Origin: Asterella californica
Lineage: Eukaryota; Streptophyta; Marchantiopsida; Marchantiales; Aytoniaceae
Reading direction: 5' to 3'
Assembly: GCA_036924285.1 (NCBI GenBank)
Contig: JAYKYS010000007.1
Coordinates: 6,510,001-6,574,000, forward strand
DNA: 64,000 bases
The number at the start of each line of letters is the position of its first letter. Position 1 is the stretch's first letter. Shown here piece after piece: positions 20,259-29,770 of the stretch. The notes below the pieces were generated by a model. It ran no database searches, was not told the origin of the DNA, and saw nothing but the letters and a program-made list of their open reading frames with translations. A program made the position numbers and the translations under genes.

Positions 20259-20918
20259 CATCTTGGAGCCACGAGATGTACGAGAAGGTTTTCAATCTGT
20301 AGAGCTGTTGGCTCAAGAGAGGAAGAGGATGAGGACGCATTTCGACGAGGGAGAACCAGTCGTGATGGAAGATTCTCCAAGTCAAAATACTCGGAGTAGC
20401 AAATCTTCTTCAAAAACCAAAGAACGGCGGAAGAAATTGGAAAATACTGATTTCACAATTTCGATGGAGCAAACAAAATACAATGTGGTGGAAGACGTGG
20501 GTAAGCAACGAGCAAACATTACTGTGGGACAGTTGATTGCTCTGAATCCTTCGATGAGGAAAGAAGTTCGTAGCGGTCTAAGCTCCCGAAGAGGTCGGAA
20601 GAAGAAGGTAAATACTTCTACTGTTGATGTGAGTGCTTTAGATGCTTGAAGGAGAGGTGTGCAACAAGGCATCAAAAAGTAGAGGCTCGTATCAATGGGA
20701 GAGATGTCTCAGATGTTCTTGTCGATGGAGGATCGGCAGTAAATGCCATCTCAGAACGACTCATGAGGAAGTTGGATCTAGTACCAACTCGTCCTTCTAG
20801 TATCACGGTGGGCATGACTAACAGACAGCGAGTTAGACCATTGGGAGTGCTAGAGAGAGTTTGTGTGTCAGTAATGGGAGTGCAAGTAAACATGACATTT
20901 CAAATCTTGAAAGAGTAA
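20240..20918 (+). pseudogene. Gypsy aspartic protease region
   Basis: After gag, a +1-shifted frame runs to 20649 (acidic and basic linker). A third frame from 20646 carries the protease: VLVDGGSAVNAISERLM (catalytic D-G-G-S), then a flap region. The frame meets a TAA at 20916-20918, just before MLLGRPWLRA, the conserved closing motif of retropepsins, which is in the same frame downstream. The single stop therefore splits one Pro-Pol frame. Catalytic D-G-G-S is common in plant gypsy elements. Confidence 0.75.
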
Positions 20919-20927
20919 AGTTATGAA

Positions 20928-22946
20928 ATGTTACTCGGAAGACCTTGGCTTCGAGCAGTACATGCAACGGATAATTGGCACAAAGATTATTTACGCATCG
21001 GACCGAATCACCACCAGATCAAAGTTCCATTGCTCGGAGATCAAGTTGGGACGTCGGAATCAGATCGACCCACATCGGACTACTGGGAGTCAGAAGTTGT
21101 AGATACCAATTCTTCAGATTCAGAATCTGCAAATACATCGTCAGAAGAGGAGAGAGAAGAACGAAATGTGGGTGTGAATGTAGTGGATCTTTTCCTTTCT
21201 CCGGAAGTGCAAAGAGATCGAGACAAAGAACCGTTGACTCCCAAGGAGGTGGAGAGAAGAATTGCCACCTTACGTTATGGATCGAAGGTTACTAAAGAGG
21301 AGAAGAGTTGTTTCGAAGAGATCTTTCGCAAATACATTAATGTATTTGCAATTAGTTACAAGGATCTGAGGGAGGTCACATTGGAGCAACACCGTATCGA
21401 GTTAGAGAAGGAAGTCAAACCGGTGCGACAGAAGCAACGAAGAGTGAGTCCTCCAATTGCGGATCTGGTGAAAGAAGAGATCGAGAAGCTGCACACTGCT
21501 GGGTTCATTTACGAGGTGGAGCATTCTGAATGGGTATCACCCATTGTGATCGTAAAGAAGAAAAATGGCAAATTGAGGATGTGTGTTGATTACAAGAAGC
21601 TCAATGCGGTCACAAAGAAGGATTATTATCCTCTACCTTTCATCGACGAGATCTTGGAAGAAGTGGCGGGAAACGAATGGTACAGCTTTGGAGATGGTTA
21701 TAGCGGATATAACCAGATCAAAATTGCACCAGAACATCAACACCTGACCACTTTCACTACTCCGTGGGGTACGTTTGCATTTCGAGTCATGCCATTTGGT
21801 CTGTGTAATGCTCCTGCGACGTTTCAAAGGTTTATGAACAAAGTGTTCGAATCTTTCTTAGGTAAGTTCGTGAGAGATTTTATAGATGACTTTTGTGTTT
21901 ACGGGAGTAAGGAGAAGCATTTTGAGCACCTTGTGAAGGTCTTAGAATGTTTAGACGTGGCAAATGCATCTCTCAATCCGGAGAAATGTATTTTTGGGTG
22001 TGAGGAAGGGTTACTCTTGGGTCATATCATATCCAAGGACGGCATTGCCGTTGATCCAGAGAAGGTGCAGAAGATCTTAGAGCTCCCTTTTCCTAGTACT
22101 CTCACTAAGCTACGACAGTTTTTAGGTATGGTGGGGTATTATCGAAGGTTTATACTCTCGTTCTCACATAAAGCATACGCTTTGACTGTATATCTAAAGA
22201 AGGGAGTAGATTACGTGTTGATTTTAGGAGATGAAGAAGCTCTAGCCGCCTTTGAGCAACTGAAGAAAGCTCTTACTTCAGCTCCAATCTTGGTTAAGCC
22301 CGGTTGGAATAAACAGTTTATTCTATATACGGATGCTTCAAATATAGCAGTAGGATGTACTCTAAGTCAGTATGATGTTGAAGGTAGAGATCATCCTATT
22401 GCATATGCTAGTCGGCAAATGGTCAAGGCAGAGAGAAATTATTCTGTGACAGAGAGAGAAGGATTAGCAGTGATCTATGCTCTGAGAAAATTTCGACATT
22501 ATCTCATAGGAGGCAAGTTCACTATCATTACAGATCATAAGGCATTGAAGTACATCTTCAATAAACCTATGGTCGAAGGACGATTAGCAAGGTGGAAGCT
22601 CTTATTGTCAGAGTACGACTATGAGATCTGCGATCGATCAGGAAAGCAACACGCGAATGCAGATTTGCTATCTAGAGCTTACGATGGGGATGGAGAGGAG
22701 CCGGTGGATGACACCTTTCCTGATGAAGATTTGATGGTCTTGATGAGCAACTCTATTATCCCAATAGAATATCAAGAAATTTGGGATTTCGTTACGAAAG
22801 GTGTCTATCCAGATGGGATGCGGACCAGAGAGAAGAAGGCGTTGGTGAAACGAAGTCCACCTTACTCGGTGGTGGAAGGTGTGTTATTCCGTGAAGGAGT
22901 TGATGAGGTCCTGAGAAGAGGTGCGAGCAAAGAGGAGTCTCTGTGA
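20928..22946 (+). CDS. Gypsy reverse transcriptase-RNase H
   Basis: This 672-residue open frame starts with the end of the protease (MLLGRPWLRA). The RT follows: WVSPIVIVKKKNGKLRMCVD, MPFGLCNAPATFQRFM, and the active-site box FIDDFCVY around residue 320 (F-x-D-D in place of Y-x-D-D). The connection carries LGMVGYYRRFI. RNase H begins with LYTDAS near residue 468 and keeps the E (REGLAVIYAL), TDHKAL and ANADLLSR motifs with their acidic residues. It would copy the element RNA to DNA in the particle. The frame is fully open and is the best-kept pol segment in the window. Confidence 0.92.
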   Translation: MLLGRPWLRAVHATDNWHKDYLRIGPNHHQIKVPLLGDQVGTSESDRPTSDYWESEVVDTNSSDSESANTSSEEEREERNVGVNVVDLFLSPEVQRDRDKEPLTPKEVERRIATLRYGSKVTKEEKSCFEEIFRKYINVFAISYKDLREVTLEQHRIELEKEVKPVRQKQRRVSPPIADLVKEEIEKLHTAGFIYEVEHSEWVSPIVIVKKKNGKLRMCVDYKKLNAVTKKDYYPLPFIDEILEEVAGNEWYSFGDGYSGYNQIKIAPEHQHLTTFTTPWGTFAFRVMPFGLCNAPATFQRFMNKVFESFLGKFVRDFIDDFCVYGSKEKHFEHLVKVLECLDVANASLNPEKCIFGCEEGLLLGHIISKDGIAVDPEKVQKILELPFPSTLTKLRQFLGMVGYYRRFILSFSHKAYALTVYLKKGVDYVLILGDEEALAAFEQLKKALTSAPILVKPGWNKQFILYTDASNIAVGCTLSQYDVEGRDHPIAYASRQMVKAERNYSVTEREGLAVIYALRKFRHYLIGGKFTIITDHKALKYIFNKPMVEGRLARWKLLLSEYDYEICDRSGKQHANADLLSRAYDGDGEEPVDDTFPDEDLMVLMSNSIIPIEYQEIWDFVTKGVYPDGMRTREKKALVKRSPPYSVVEGVLFREGVDEVLRRGASKEESL

Positions 22947-24051
22947 CTCATGGAAGAATTCCATGACGGTCCGCAGACAAGTTGACGACCCTCAAGATAC
23001 TTGACGCAGGATACCATTGGAGGGGCATGTTTAGAGATTGCCTGACGTATTGTAAAACCTGTGATGTTTGTCAAGCTTTCGCTATCAAATCTAGTGTTTC
23101 TACTCCTCTTAGATCTATTCTGGTCTTGGACCTTTCAAGAAATGGAGAATAGATTTTGTTGGGTCTTTGAATCGCACCCCTCGCAACAATAAAGATATTG
23201 TTGTAGCCACAGATTATCTTACAAAGTGGGTAGAAGCTAGACCTCTTGTAACTATTGGAGAAATTGAGGTAAGTAGATTTATGTACGAACGGATCATTAC
23301 TCGGTTTGGATGTCCCTTGGAGTTAGTTTTTGATAGAGGTCGAGAATTTGTGAGCGGTATGACTACTGCTATGTGCACACACTTCTCCATTTCTCAGAGG
23401 GTTACTACATCATATAAACCTAGTTCAAACGGTTTGGTAGAGAGGACAAACTTTACCTTGTGTCAAATGTTAGCAAAGGATGCTGACATGGAAGGGGCCA
23501 AACACAACTGGGACAAGCGTCTTCATGCGGTGCTATGAGAATATCGTACAACAGTGAAGACGTCTACGGGATATTCACCTTTCAAGATGGTGTATGGGTT
23601 GGAATCCAAATTACCAATCCAGTTCGACCTAACCACTTTTCAGACCTTACAAGTTGGATTGAAGAGAAAGGGTGGTCCAATAGTTGAGAAAAAGCGGGAA
23701 GAAACCTTGTTGGAGCTGGAGGAGAATAGAGATAACGCAGCTCAACGCATTGAGATGGCCCAGCTACAACAGAAGAAGAGCTATGACAAGCGCTTGACGA
23801 AGAACAAAACGAAGTTACAGCCATTTAAAAAGGGTGAGTGGGAGATGTTATGAGATGCTATTAGACACAAGCGAGTTCAAAAGAAGTTCTTACGTCGATA
23901 TTTTGGACCTTTCATCATCTCCAAAGTGCGGAGTAATGACACCTATGATCTTCAAGACAGGAGTGGTACGTTCTTCGATCGAGTGAACCACGACAAGCTG
24001 AAGAAGTTTCATCAACGTGATACTTCACTCAGAGGACAGAGTGAAAATTAA
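22947..24051 (+). pseudogene. Gypsy integrase, broken by stops
   Basis: The zinc-binding domain is shifted in frame (ILDAGYHWRGMFRDCLTYC, then CKTCDVCQ). The catalytic core has IDFVGSL, VFDRGREFVSGM and GLVERTNFTL, giving the D, D and E residues. The C-terminal part continues through SYDKRLTKNK and RRYFGPFIISKV to a final stop at 24049-24051. TGG-to-TGA changes at 23536-23538 and 23851-23853 interrupt it, with further frameshifts at 22947-23160. No chromodomain or zinc finger follows. The enzyme would insert the cDNA; this copy cannot. Confidence 0.85.
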
Positions 24052-24064
24052 GTCTGGGAGTAAA
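24052..24064 (+). promoter_or_regulatory. Gypsy polypurine tract
   Basis: TCTGGGAGTAAA immediately precedes the 3' LTR. It is purine-rich over its second half and sits exactly where the plus-strand primer of LTR elements lies. Confidence 0.5.
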
Positions 24065-24862
24065 TGTCACACCACAAGTATCCCATTATTTGTGTGCGTG
24101 CTTATATAAATTTCATTAGGTATGACTATCTTATAGGTTACTCTAGTTCGAAGATCTAAATCTAGAGTGATCAAAACTAGTCATAACTAGCTGAGATAGT
24201 TATAACTAAGTTAGGAAAACTATTAGAGGTTTCACTATGGCACTATGTGACAAGTGCGGAGCTCTAAATATGCTTCTCAAAAGTATGTAACTTTGTTGAT
24301 CATCGCTGATTGGATGCATGATGAAAAGTCATACACAAAGATCTAGAGATGCTCCTCAAAAGACGTATTAGTTTGTTGTCGTCTTCCGATTGGATAGTTT
24401 AGAAAGTTAACACTTTACAAAAGCTAAAGTAGGAGAATCTCTTACTTTAGTAAAGTAGAACAAGTAATGTGTGGGCTATTCTTAAATTTTAGTAGTCTTT
24501 AGAAGTTTAACTATTTTGGATTGCGCACTTATCATGTGGTAACGTAACTTAGTAAAAGTTAACACGGTAAGAAGTTGTAGAGTATATAAGGAGGAGTTGA
24601 GAGAGTGGAAAGGACTCTCATTTTCCTGTCTATAAGTAAAGTGAGCATTGGAGACCTTGGGAGTCCTTGAGTACTATGTGATGCATGTGGAGGGGGGGGT
24701 TAGAACTTGTTTGCAGGAACGCTATTAGAGGGACTGATGTGACCATACGGGTCAGAGTGTTGAGTGAAGTGAGCATGGGTATTATAGAATCTTTGTAATT
24801 AAGGTGCACTAGTAATCCTAGTCATCTGAGGTACTCCTGGGTGAGAGACAGACCGGCTTACA
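24065..24862 (+). repeat. Gypsy 3' LTR (798 bp)
   Basis: Begins TGTCACACCACAAG and ends GACCGGCTTACA, matching the 5' LTR at 17302-18100 apart from about twenty substitutions and one indel. The target duplication GTAC follows at once. Confidence 0.92.
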
Positions 24863-24866
24863 GTAC

Positions 24867-25224
24867 CTTCTCCATCCGAAAGTGACGCAAGTTGATCGAA
24901 GTAACTCGAAGAAGTCAAGACTGAAAGTCAAAGCAAGGTTGATATCAATCAATGAGGGAGATCCGACTAAGAGGCTCGAGCGTCCAAGGCTGTTCGTCAA
25001 GAATTGCTGTCTGAGGAGGACAACCAACGTCATGAGGGTCCGAGTCAATCATCTCGATCACGACGAGCCGAGACCAAAGTCACTCCATGCCAGGTGACTT
25101 AGGTGCTAACGTCTCGTCGGGAGGAGTTTTCTCAACCTTGTCGAAGACCTTCATCTTTGGCTAGTGTTCCAACCCTGTTGAATAAGAAGAACCTATTCAC
25201 TCAGCTTCTCCAGATCTAGCTCGT
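24867..25224 (+). pseudogene. Element E gene 1, central coding part (copy A)
   Basis: The plus strand continues gene 1 with HPKVTQVDRSNSKKSRLKVK-type text and further Ser/Arg/Glu-rich stretches that match the 191-residue minus-strand frame at 55926-56501 in copy B. The region is basic and low in complexity, with no fold I can name. It is interrupted by the solo LTR at 25225. Confidence 0.4.
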
Positions 25225-26746
25225 TGTCGTGGTGAGAGGTTTCCTGGGAAGGGCGGAACCTTCTAGATGTGATATGATCGGGAAGATTGTGAAAACGTCT
25301 ACTCAGGAAAAGCGTTGGACTTCTAGCTGTGGTTGCTCACTCAAGAGGGTAGGCTTCAGGTTATGAGGTGACACTGTAAAGCACTCACACAGCTCTATTG
25401 GCTCCTCTGATATGTTCAGAAAACGAAAATTCAAGTTGAACTAGTAATGATAAGATCAGACGGTGAACTTTGACACTCAAAGTTAAGAAAGATATGATGG
25501 CTTAGACCTCAAAACCTCTCTTACATGTAAAAGAGGCCCTACTGAACACACATATGAAGTTTCAGCCTGAGATCAAATTTCAGCACCAAGATATGGATAG
25601 AAACTTTCTAAGTAAAGAAATCATGGCAATTTCTAGTACCCAGATAGCTATTTCGACCTAGAACAGAGAATTGGCTCGATCACTTTCGCTCATTCTTACA
25701 GGACTTGGAGTTCACAGATTGCTGAACACCCTTGTGAAGTTGGGTCTAGTGGTTGTACACGGTTCTCTTGATCTCGAACTCCGAAGTTGCTGCTCTAGAT
25801 TGAGAGCTTTTCAGACCCCCTCTGCTTCAGTGGTCGCCTTGAATTACTCACTCACTCAAATGACTTGAAACTTTTTAGAAAGTCGTAGCCTTGCTGATAG
25901 TGAACGCAACCACGAAGGTTTGAAGCGATTTCCTCAATTCTGCTGCAATTGACATTCAAAAACTCCAAAATCAACAAAAGTGATGCAATTCTGACACAAT
26001 CCGAACTTCAATTTGACATCACTCCTTCTTTATTGTTCCAAATCGATCAAGAATTTCACTGACAGTGACTGGCACGACGAGCTCTATCCTCCTGTGCTCT
26101 CAGATTTCCCAATGTCCTCACCAAATGCTCGAACTCCTCTTTAGACCCCTGCTTCTAAGTTTAGAGTTTTACAAAAGATAAAATGGACCAATGGGAGTTC
26201 ATAGCTCCACTTGGCTGTCCTTTAGTGCCCTAATACACGTGATAACTTAACTTCACTCATAGGCTACCACGTCAGCCCCCCTAAAGTGCCAACTTAAATC
26301 TTAAACTACCTAAAATGACAAGCAACCCTGAAAGATAACTTAAACCAGATAGAAAGCGTGCATGGGCGATAAGTAAATACACCCATGAGCTTAAACTCTA
26401 TCAATATGATAACCTAAGTTATGTACTTTGAACATCAAAGATAAGTATGAATTCACTTGCACAAGCGTACGAATGCTTGAACAAGATAAATAGCATACTA
26501 TCAACCTACTAGGACTCAAAACATATAACACAACAGTGTTGACATATGCATAAAGGACTAGGAGTAATATTGAGCTAACTTCTATGACTACTAACTCTCA
26601 AGTGTCGAAGTAGAAGCGTAACACGTAGCCGTCAATGCTCACAACCTCTAGAATCGACTTCTCTGACGTCTTAACTTCACTCAGAGAGACTAACTCCTCA
26701 CAAAGAGTTGAATTATTCACTATGTGAAATGATTCACATCACGACA
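25225..26746 (+). repeat. Solo LTR of the left-edge gypsy family (LTR copy 3, TSD TCGT)
   Basis: Starts TGTCGTGGTGAG and ends CATCACGACA, so the ends form an inverted repeat. TCGT precedes it at 25221-25224 and follows it at 26747-26750. The uninterrupted site is visible in copy B (CTAGCTCGTGCATCTG on the reverse strand near 56030). Its inner part is clearly related to LTR copies 1, 2 and 4, but about 65-100 bp at each end differ, so it may be a subfamily. The frames inside (for example 25671-25868) are not genes. Confidence 0.8.
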
Positions 26747-26750
26747 TCGT

Positions 26751-27480
26751 ACATCCGTTCTTGTTGAATCAGATGCTCTCCTCCTGACGTCGAGGACTTC
26801 TTTGCAGGAGACTACGTTCACCCAAGACTTCAAGAATGACGTAAGCAAGAAGCCAATCGAACATTGTTGTATAACAGATGAAGTTATACAAATCTATATC
26901 GATGAGTTTGTGAAGTCATCTATCGAAACCAACAGCGACAACTGGGGACCATATCTGATTCAAGATGTACGAGAGGTTGAAGAAAGGAATGCAACGGAAT
27001 GCATATGCTCACTACAACAGCTTCTTGATTGTCGTTGATCCTCGTGATTGTCTGACAAAGGCTGACGGGGTTTAACCTCCTCATAGTTGGTGCTTCTACG
27101 TCATCGGTGGTAATCATAGTGTGTCTGCGAGAATTGAGCTACTTGCACAATATCCAAGTTGTTATCAACAGCGGCGTTGGTGTAATTGCATTGTTTACGT
27201 CGGGCTTACAACGAGTGAAGCAACATTTCTTAATCTACGCATGATGATAACACGGATGCGGATGTGTGGCGTAAGTACACCTTCCATCAAAAAGTGGAAT
27301 ACTTTCATCAGCAGTCCACGAAGAGTAAGAAGACTGGTGAGATTACAAACGCCTTGAGGAAACGCTTGACGTTGAAGATCGTTAACATCCAAACTGAAGA
27401 TGAACTCCGAAAGAACATGTTGACTTTGGAGGGTACTTTCCAAGTGGCTTTCAGAGCGAGACCTCTATGAGAGATCCAAG
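26751..27480 (+). pseudogene. Element E gene 1, ParB-like domain (copy A)
   Basis: Across small frameshifts the plus strand encodes SFLIVVDPRDCLTKADG, then CFYVIGGNHSVSARIELLAQ (27085-27150), CIVYVGLTTSEA, DNTDADVWRKYTFHQKVEYF and LTLEGTFQVAFRARPL. The G-G-N-H-S-x-x-A block, then a strand with TTSEA and an N-rich basic helix, resembles the ParB/sulfiredoxin-fold motif (G-x-H-R-x-x-A). ParB-fold proteins bind DNA and NTP or act as nucleases. A candidate 37-base intron lies at 26840-26876. The same text is on the minus strand in copy B (55400-55960). The assignment is by motif only. Confidence 0.45.
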
Positions 27481-28770
27481 AACATATGTTCTAGAAGTGG
27501 TAGCGACACAAGATCAAAAGACAGAAGTCTTTCACCAAAGATGGAAAGACGAAGAAGCGTGATGATAGTGCAATTAAAGATGTCTTGTGGCAAGCACTGT
27601 AGAGTGTGATCAACGATCGTAAACTCTCTATCCTTGTTCGCGTCGATTAGACAACTTTCTATGGATGAGATGCAAAAGGAGTGCAAGAGGTGTCGTGTCA
27701 GGGATTGCACCCAAATGGTAGTGGTGCAAATGGTTGGCATTAAAGACTAGACTGAAGCGCAAGTGAAAATTGAACTACACTCAAGAAGAACAACTCCATT
27801 CTTTTCTTTACGAGTTTTGAGAAGTTACTTATAAGAAAATTCTTTTTTATTGTCTATTTCAGTTTTTGTCTTACTCACAATCAGCATGACAGTCCATGAA
27901 GTTCATGGCTTGCTCTGACATTTTCCTCTTCAAACTCTTGTTGACTAGTACACTTTCTTTTCATTTTGTAGAAAGACCGTCCTTATTGCAACATTTTGTC
28001 GAAACTACTATTTGGTGTTGAAAAACCGGTTGAAGAAGGGCAGAAGAAACGTCCTTCAATGATGAAGACTTTGTTGAAGATTTTGCTGCCAGACTTTATG
28101 GATTATGTTATGCGTGCTCGAGAGTAGAAGGAGACGAAAGAAAAAGATGAAACGATTCCTATGTGTCCGAATATCTTCTGTAGTGCAAGGAAGGTGCAGA
28201 AGAAATGTATAATTGAGAAGTCTATCTTGCGGACATGAGAAAGATATCCACTTCTATTGACAAGCAATGGTTCACCCTGGTGATCGCAGATATTCCGTAT
28301 GGGTGGCAGAGGAGACGCTATACACTTGGCATAGCAAACTGAAGTCATCAGTTTTTCAGATCCGGAAGTTCAACCTTCGGTTCCTGAAAGTCAAGTAACG
28401 AGAGAGTTGATAGAAAATCATGTACGTGTTGCAGATTCTATGATTGATCAACTACTGAGTTGAGGAGATCGAACTTCTTGTATTATGATATGTTATTTTT
28501 TATGCATATTTTTGGATTTGAAGTATTCAAGTGTGGATTATTTTTATTCATCAGTTGTGATTATTTGTTCAGCCAGGACGAAATATGGAATATGCAATGT
28601 AAATGTATTATCAGTTCATAAAATAAATATGATTTTGGATTTTCTAAAATTTACTTCTTGGGAAGTTAAGCGTGAACTTCGAAAAGAAACCCATTAGTTA
28701 TTAGCAGCTGTTTATTGTAGAATTTTATAGCCCAGAGAGAATAATACCATGCATATGCTTGTCCAATACA
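27481..28770 (+). pseudogene. Element E gene 1, C-terminal part and terminus (copy A)
   Basis: Broken plus-strand text continues gene 1. The clearest run is KKRPSMMKTLLKILLPDFMDYVMRARE near 28060-28120 (written here only as landmarks), followed by ETIPMCPNIFCSARKVQKKC and a last piece ending near 28460. An intron-like T-rich stretch lies at 27790-27990. The remaining 300 bp to 28770 is AT-rich and appears to be the non-coding end of the element. Copy B matches from 53281 to about 54620. Confidence 0.4.
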
Positions 28771-29380
28771 AAATGATGTGGGGTTGCGAATGCCACATCA
28801 GATTTTCTGTCACTTAACCTTCTAAGGGGTTTAAAAGCGTTGAATGCCTTGAGCACCCTTCTTCACTTCTTTCTTTTTCTTTGAAAGATTTTTATTTCAA
28901 TTGGTAAGTACGTGGATATAAGAAGTGATATTAAGATTGCAGAATTGACGATAGACATAGTATGAATCATCTTTTCAAAAGTATACGGAAGTAAGATAAC
29001 ATGGATAAGTTTAAAAATACAACGTTTGGTTAAGAAACCCAACATTCCATTGTCATGAGTACAAAAGATGAGTACAAAAGATGAGTACAAAAGAAGATAA
29101 GCATCACAACAATACCAAGGTGTGAAGACTACCTTCCTCACCTCTTTCTTAACAGTGGCCGTCCCGAAGTCAACAACAGAACCCGGAGACACGCGTCGAC
29201 AGACGCGTGACAGAATTGAGCGATTGACAGAATTCCAGGATCAATCGCTCAAGTTGCAATTGACAGGTTCCAGGATTCTGCAGCTTCAGGCTGGAGTCTG
29301 GAATTCCCAACGAAGGCCGGCCTTGTGTGTTCTCAGGGTCGAGTGGAAGCTGAAGCTTAAGGTGAACTGAAAGCTCTCTC
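28771..29380. other. No recognised gene; flank between element E and the decarboxylase
   Basis: One minus-strand frame (28863-29192) and one plus-strand frame (29122-29370) have no motif. GATGAGTACAAAA repeats in tandem near 29055-29095. Around 29190 ACGCGTCGACAGACGCGT is a short inverted repeat. I see no transposon terminus. Confidence 0.4.
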
Positions 29381-29384
29381 CTTC

Positions 29385-29398
29385 TATTATATATATTA
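29385..29398 (+). promoter_or_regulatory. Candidate TATA box for the decarboxylase gene
   Basis: TATTATATATATTA lies about 380 bp upstream of the ATG at 29771. It is the only strong TATA-like match close by. A pyrimidine-rich stretch ending CTCCTGTAG at about 29735 could be a 3' splice site, so the leader may contain an intron. This is inference. Confidence 0.4.
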
Positions 29399-29770
29399 TG
29401 CTTATGTCGCTACGGACGTGTTTGTGGAGTCTCTTAACTAGAATTCATGTGGGCTGGGATGAAGTACGCGAAATTCAATGATATCAGCAGCCGCTAGGTC
29501 GAGGAAGTGTTAGCTTCAGGTGTTTGAGAGCCAAGTAATACATTTACAGGAGCCATCAGATATCGATCTGTCAGCTAGCTGGAAACTGAAAATGGACTTT
29601 GTGGATGTCTGTTTATTCTCCGAGTTGGATAGGTTCCAGTATGTACTAAACATATCAATCTTGCACATTGAATGATCTGCACTGCGTTGCTTCTCGACCT
29701 GACTAACGATCTCATATGACTGTCTCCTGTAGGTGGGGTACGCACCACTTTTAGAAGAAGAACCTGTTAT

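Larger units (their letters stand above)
17302..24862 (+). mobile_element. Nearly complete Ty3/gypsy retrotransposon (7,561 bp, TSD GTAC)
   Basis: Two LTRs of 799 and 798 bp flank a PBS, an extra upstream CCHC ORF, gag, protease, RT-RNase H and integrase, all on the plus strand. GTAC occurs at 17298-17301 and again at 24863-24866, a 4-bp target duplication. The uninterrupted target is visible in element E copy B, which confirms both ends. The order protease-RT-RNase H-integrase identifies gypsy. No chromodomain is seen after the integrase. By eye the LTRs differ at about twenty positions, so the insertion is fairly young, yet the coding region has several stops. Confidence 0.92.
24867..28770 (+). 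mobile_element. Element E copy A, right part (gene 1 side)
   Basis: Together with 12780-17297 this forms copy A. 24867-25224 plus 26751-28770 is the reverse complement of 53281-56410, and the two parts join cleanly once the solo LTR at 25225-26746 is removed. The right end reads CAAAATGATGTG at 28770, exactly the reverse complement of CACATCATTTTG where copy B begins at 53281. That fixes one terminus of element E. No matching inverted terminus was found at the other end. Confidence 0.65.
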
